This document shows positions 61,893 through 64,000 of a stretch of 64,000 bases of DNA, in pieces. The number at the start of each line of letters is the position of its first letter. Within the stretch, counting starts at the first letter, position 1. The notes under the pieces were generated by a model. The model saw only the letters and a program-made list of their open reading frames with translations. It searched no databases and was not told the origin of the DNA. Source of the stretch: Streptomyces venezuelae (lineage in GTDB: Bacteria > Actinomycetota > Actinomycetes > Streptomycetales > Streptomycetaceae). A program made the position numbers and the translations under genes. Location: contig NZ_CP029193.1 in NCBI RefSeq assembly GCF_008642355.1, forward strand, positions 1,698,001 to 1,762,000, written 5' to 3'.

Positions 61893-62828
61893 TTAACCCC
61901 TGCTGCGCCGCGCCAGCGTCACCGCTCCGCCGCCCGCCACCAGGAGGACCACCGCACTCCCCGCCACATACGGTGTCAGCGAGTTGCCGCCCGTCTCCGC
62001 GAGGTTCGCCTCCGTCTTGGGTTCGATCGGCTTCTCCGGCTCACCCTGCGGCTTCTCGCCCTCCTCCTTCGGCGGCGTCACGCCCACCGGTGTCTCGCAG
62101 CCCGCCCCGGCCAGCGTCACCGTTCCCGTCACCTCGGCGACGTTCAGCTTCAGCGGGTTCACGGAGACCGTGAGTTCCAGCGCCGACGCCGCCGCCGTGC
62201 GTGATGTCGTGTGCGTCTTGGAGAGGGCGAGGGTGACCTCGCCGACCCCCGGCACCTTCACCTCCGTCGTGCCCTTCGCCGTCAGCGTGACCTTCTTGCC
62301 GAGGACGGTCACCGCACCCAGCAGATTCGATTCGGCAACCGGTCGTTCGCCCTCCGTGCAGACCGCCTTGGACGTGACCTGCTCGACCTCGACGAGGGAG
62401 AGGAGCGGAAGTCCGGGTACGTGCACCTTGGCGCGTGCGATGTTGCTGTAGCCCCGCGCCGTGCCGCCCCGCACCGTCGCCTTCGCCGTGGCGACGTCCG
62501 CGCGCAGCACGCTGAAGGGGCGGCCGCCGTCGACGCCGTCGAGGCGGGCGGTCAGCGCGGTCTTCTCCGCGCTCGCGGGTGCCCGGACTTCGTTGAGGGC
62601 GACCTTGAGCGGGACGTTCACGGTCTTGTTGAGCAGGGCGACGTTCAGCCCGGTGCGGAGCACGACGGCGTCGGCCCGCCCGCCCTTGTGGCTGTCGCCG
62701 CCCGTGGCGTGCGCGGACCCCGCACCCGCGAGCGCCGCGGGACCGGCGGCGAGCGCGGTGGTGACGGCAACGGCGGAGAGACGACGGCCATGCGCGCGGA
62801 GGGCGTTACAGAAGGTCTGGCTGTTCAC
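61893..62828 (-). CDS. LAETG-anchored surface protein (SCO1860 type)
   Basis: A 311-residue secreted protein. A signal peptide (about residues 15-41, ending in SAHA) is followed by a Thr/Val/Ala-rich extracellular region with weak repeated segments and two cysteines (KAVCTEG, GAGCETP), then a Pro/Glu/Lys spacer. The C-terminus carries the sortase motif LAETG, a hydrophobic helix and a basic tail (RRSRG). Sortase would link it covalently to the peptidoglycan. Function unknown. The GTG at 62828 follows GAGG. A palindrome-rich leader is upstream. Confidence 0.9.
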   Translation of the reverse strand: MNSQTFCNALRAHGRRLSAVAVTTALAAGPAALAGAGSAHATGGDSHKGGRADAVVLRTGLNVALLNKTVNVPLKVALNEVRAPASAEKTALTARLDGVDGGRPFSVLRADVATAKATVRGGTARGYSNIARAKVHVPGLPLLSLVEVEQVTSKAVCTEGERPVAESNLLGAVTVLGKKVTLTAKGTTEVKVPGVGEVTLALSKTHTTSRTAAASALELTVSVNPLKLNVAEVTGTVTLAGAGCETPVGVTPPKEEGEKPQGEPEKPIEPKTEANLAETGGNSLTPYVAGSAVVLLVAGGGAVTLARRSRG

Positions 62829-63146
62829 TGTGGTGGGACCTCACGAGAGAAAGGGGCCACCGGGTGCGCACGCCACATGGGGACATCGCGTGCGCGCCGA
62901 TGGCGTCGTCCCGACATCGACGAGGGACGACGCCGGAATCTTTACGCACACAGAGTGAACGGTCAGCAACCTGACGTGAGTTCACTCCAACGGGATGATT
63001 CCGGCCTTCCATTCGAATCCTGCGGCACAGGCGTTCCCAGGGAGCACCTCAGCAACAGTCCGGACCGGGCCAAGGAGCGCCCCCGCCGCGTCGGCGGCCA
63101 CACCCAACGAGCCGCACCGCCCCCGCGTAACGCCCAGGTCAACCCC
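62829..63146. other. 318 bp region with two hairpins upstream of the LAETG gene
   Basis: No gene is supported. A hairpin has arms GGCGTCGTCCC (62902-62912) and GGGACGACGCC (62924-62934). A second, longer palindrome runs from 62953 to 62987, with outer arms GAGTGAAC / GTTCACTC and inner GTCAG / CTGAC. Both lie in the promoter or leader of the surface protein gene. The right part, next to the amidohydrolase stop, shows nothing notable. Confidence 0.6.
62953..62987. promoter_or_regulatory. Long palindrome upstream of the LAETG protein gene
   Basis: GAGTGAAC (62953-62960) pairs perfectly with GTTCACTC (62980-62987), and GTCAG (62962-62966) with CTGAC (62971-62975). The size suits an operator for a dimeric regulator, although a structured RNA is possible. 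Confidence 0.4.
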
Positions 63147-64000
63147 TCAGCCCACCACCCGGCCGTTGAGCACGACCCGCCGCGGAGCCGCCAGCACGCG
63201 CACGTCGTCGCGCGGGTCCGCCTCGTACACCACGAGGTCCGCCGGCGCGCCCTCCGTGAGCCCCGGGCGGCCGAGCCACTCCCGCGCACCCCACGTCGTC
63301 GCGGAGAGCGCGTCCAGCGCGGGGATGCCCGCGCGGGTCAGCTCGACGATCTCCGCCGCGACCAGGCCGTGCGGCAGCGAGCCGCCCGCGTCGGTGCCCG
63401 CGAAGACGGGAATGCCCGCGTCATAGGCGGCCCGCACCGTGTCGTATCGGCGTGCGTGCAGCCGGCGCATGTGGTCCGACCAGCGGGGGAACTTCTTCTC
63501 GCCACCGGCGGCGAGGTCCGGGAACGTGGCGATGTTGACGAGCGTCGGGACGATCGCGACGCCGCGCTCCGCGAAGAGCGGGATCGTGTCCTCCGTGAGG
63601 CCCGTCGCGTGCTCGATGCAGTCGATGCCCGCCTCGACCAGGTCGCGCAGCGAGTCCTCGGCGAAGCAGTGGGCGGTGACGCGGGCGCCGAGGCGGTGCG
63701 CCTCCGCGATCGCCGCGCGCACCGCGTCGCGGGGCCAGCAGGCCGTGAGGTCGCCCGCCTCACGGTCGATCCAGTCGCCGACGAGCTTGACCCAGCCGTC
63801 GCCGCGCCGGGCCTCCTGCGCGACGTACGCGACCAGTTCGTCGGGTTCGATCTCGTGGGCGTAGTTGCGGATGTAGCGGCGGGTGCGCGCGATGTGGCGG
63901 CCCGCGCGGATGATCTTCGGGAGGTCTTCGCGGTCGTCGATCCAGTGGGTGTCGGAGGGCGAGCCCGCGTCGCGCAGGAGGAGGGCGCCGATCTCGCGGT
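63147..64000 (-). CDS. Amidohydrolase (imidazolonepropionase-like), 3' part; continues past the right edge
   Basis: The frame is open from the edge to the stop at 63147, giving at least 284 residues of the C-terminal part. It contains WVKLVGDWIDREAGDL (a carbamylated-Lys-like position), AHRLGARVTAHCFAED, CIEHATGL, VFAGTDAGGSLPHGL with a metal-ligand Asp, and a C-terminal GAPADLVVYEADPRDDVRVL. This order is typical of the amidohydrolase superfamily (imidazolonepropionase/prolidase-like branch). The substrate is unknown, and the N-terminal HxH motif lies outside the window. Confidence 0.85.
   Translation of the reverse strand, partial: REIGALLLRDAGSPSDTHWIDDREDLPKIIRAGRHIARTRRYIRNYAHEIEPDELVAYVAQEARRGDGWVKLVGDWIDREAGDLTACWPRDAVRAAIAEAHRLGARVTAHCFAEDSLRDLVEAGIDCIEHATGLTEDTIPLFAERGVAIVPTLVNIATFPDLAAGGEKKFPRWSDHMRRLHARRYDTVRAAYDAGIPVFAGTDAGGSLPHGLVAAEIVELTRAGIPALDALSATTWGAREWLGRPGLTEGAPADLVVYEADPRDDVRVLAAPRRVVLNGRVVG

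Overview
The window is chromosomal DNA from a Streptomyces or a very close relative. The evidence is very high GC with G/C at third codon positions, GTG starts and ATGA/GTGA stop-start overlaps, and several actinomycete-specific families: a streptophobe protein, an FHA-ABC transporter, DUF3099, an SGM_5486-type micropeptide, an LAETG sortase substrate and the GATC-binding nucleoid protein Gbn. As far as I recall, the gene order follows the S. coelicolor SCO1800-SCO1860 region. I see no tRNA, rRNA, insertion sequence, prophage or CRISPR array. This looks like conserved core chromosome rather than an island.

Layout. 1-8 kb: the edge of a probable sensor kinase, a secreted transglycosylase, an FHA-ABC exporter, a streptophobe membrane protein, a repeat-bearing 631 bp gap and serB. 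8-13 kb: a SixA-like phosphatase, small membrane proteins, a CynX/NimT-type MFS pump with a divergent GntR/FCD regulator, a secreted Cys-rich protein, and the fatty-acid pair fabG-fabI. 13-18 kb: the tldD/tldE peptidase pair, tyrS and a GlsB/YeaQ protein. 18-26 kb: DUF3099, a small Cys-rich protein, moaA, a DUF485 + acetate-type symporter operon, and two tandem secreted subtilisin-like proteases behind a promoter that overlaps a strong palindrome. 26-34 kb: CopD-like, YhhN and fatty-acid hydroxylase membrane proteins, then a catabolic-looking operon (acetoacetate-decarboxylase-like protein, SDR, two amidohydrolases) divergent from a TetR regulator, with a perfect operator-like palindrome between them. 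34-39 kb: an exonuclease/BRCT protein, a zinc-ribbon-like micropeptide, SURF1, a GH15 trehalase-like enzyme and an SDR lacking the catalytic Tyr/Lys.

39-43 kb holds an Asp23/Gls24-AmaP envelope-stress gene set and an enoyl-CoA hydratase. 43-45 kb holds gbn, downstream of an ABC-F protein, with five GATC sites in 50 bp in front of gbn. 45-51 kb: a PQQ-propeller-like protein, a YpfJ-type zinc peptidase, an unknown protein, an alpha/beta hydrolase and a class II aldolase. 51-52.6 kb: the phosphate transporter pitH2 with a PHO-box-like repeat upstream.

52.6-61.8 kb is a cobalamin (B12) locus. A cobalamin riboswitch is followed by cobD (cbiB), cobQ, a fused ChlI/ChlD-type chelatase subunit, cobO and cobB, all translationally coupled from cobQ on. 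A ZIP metal transporter lies on the opposite strand, and a CobE-CobC fusion follows. cobN and the corrin-ring methylases are not in the window. The right end carries an LAETG-anchored surface protein and a truncated amidohydrolase.

Most assignments rest on motifs read by eye and on recall of families. Operators and promoters are pattern-based inferences.
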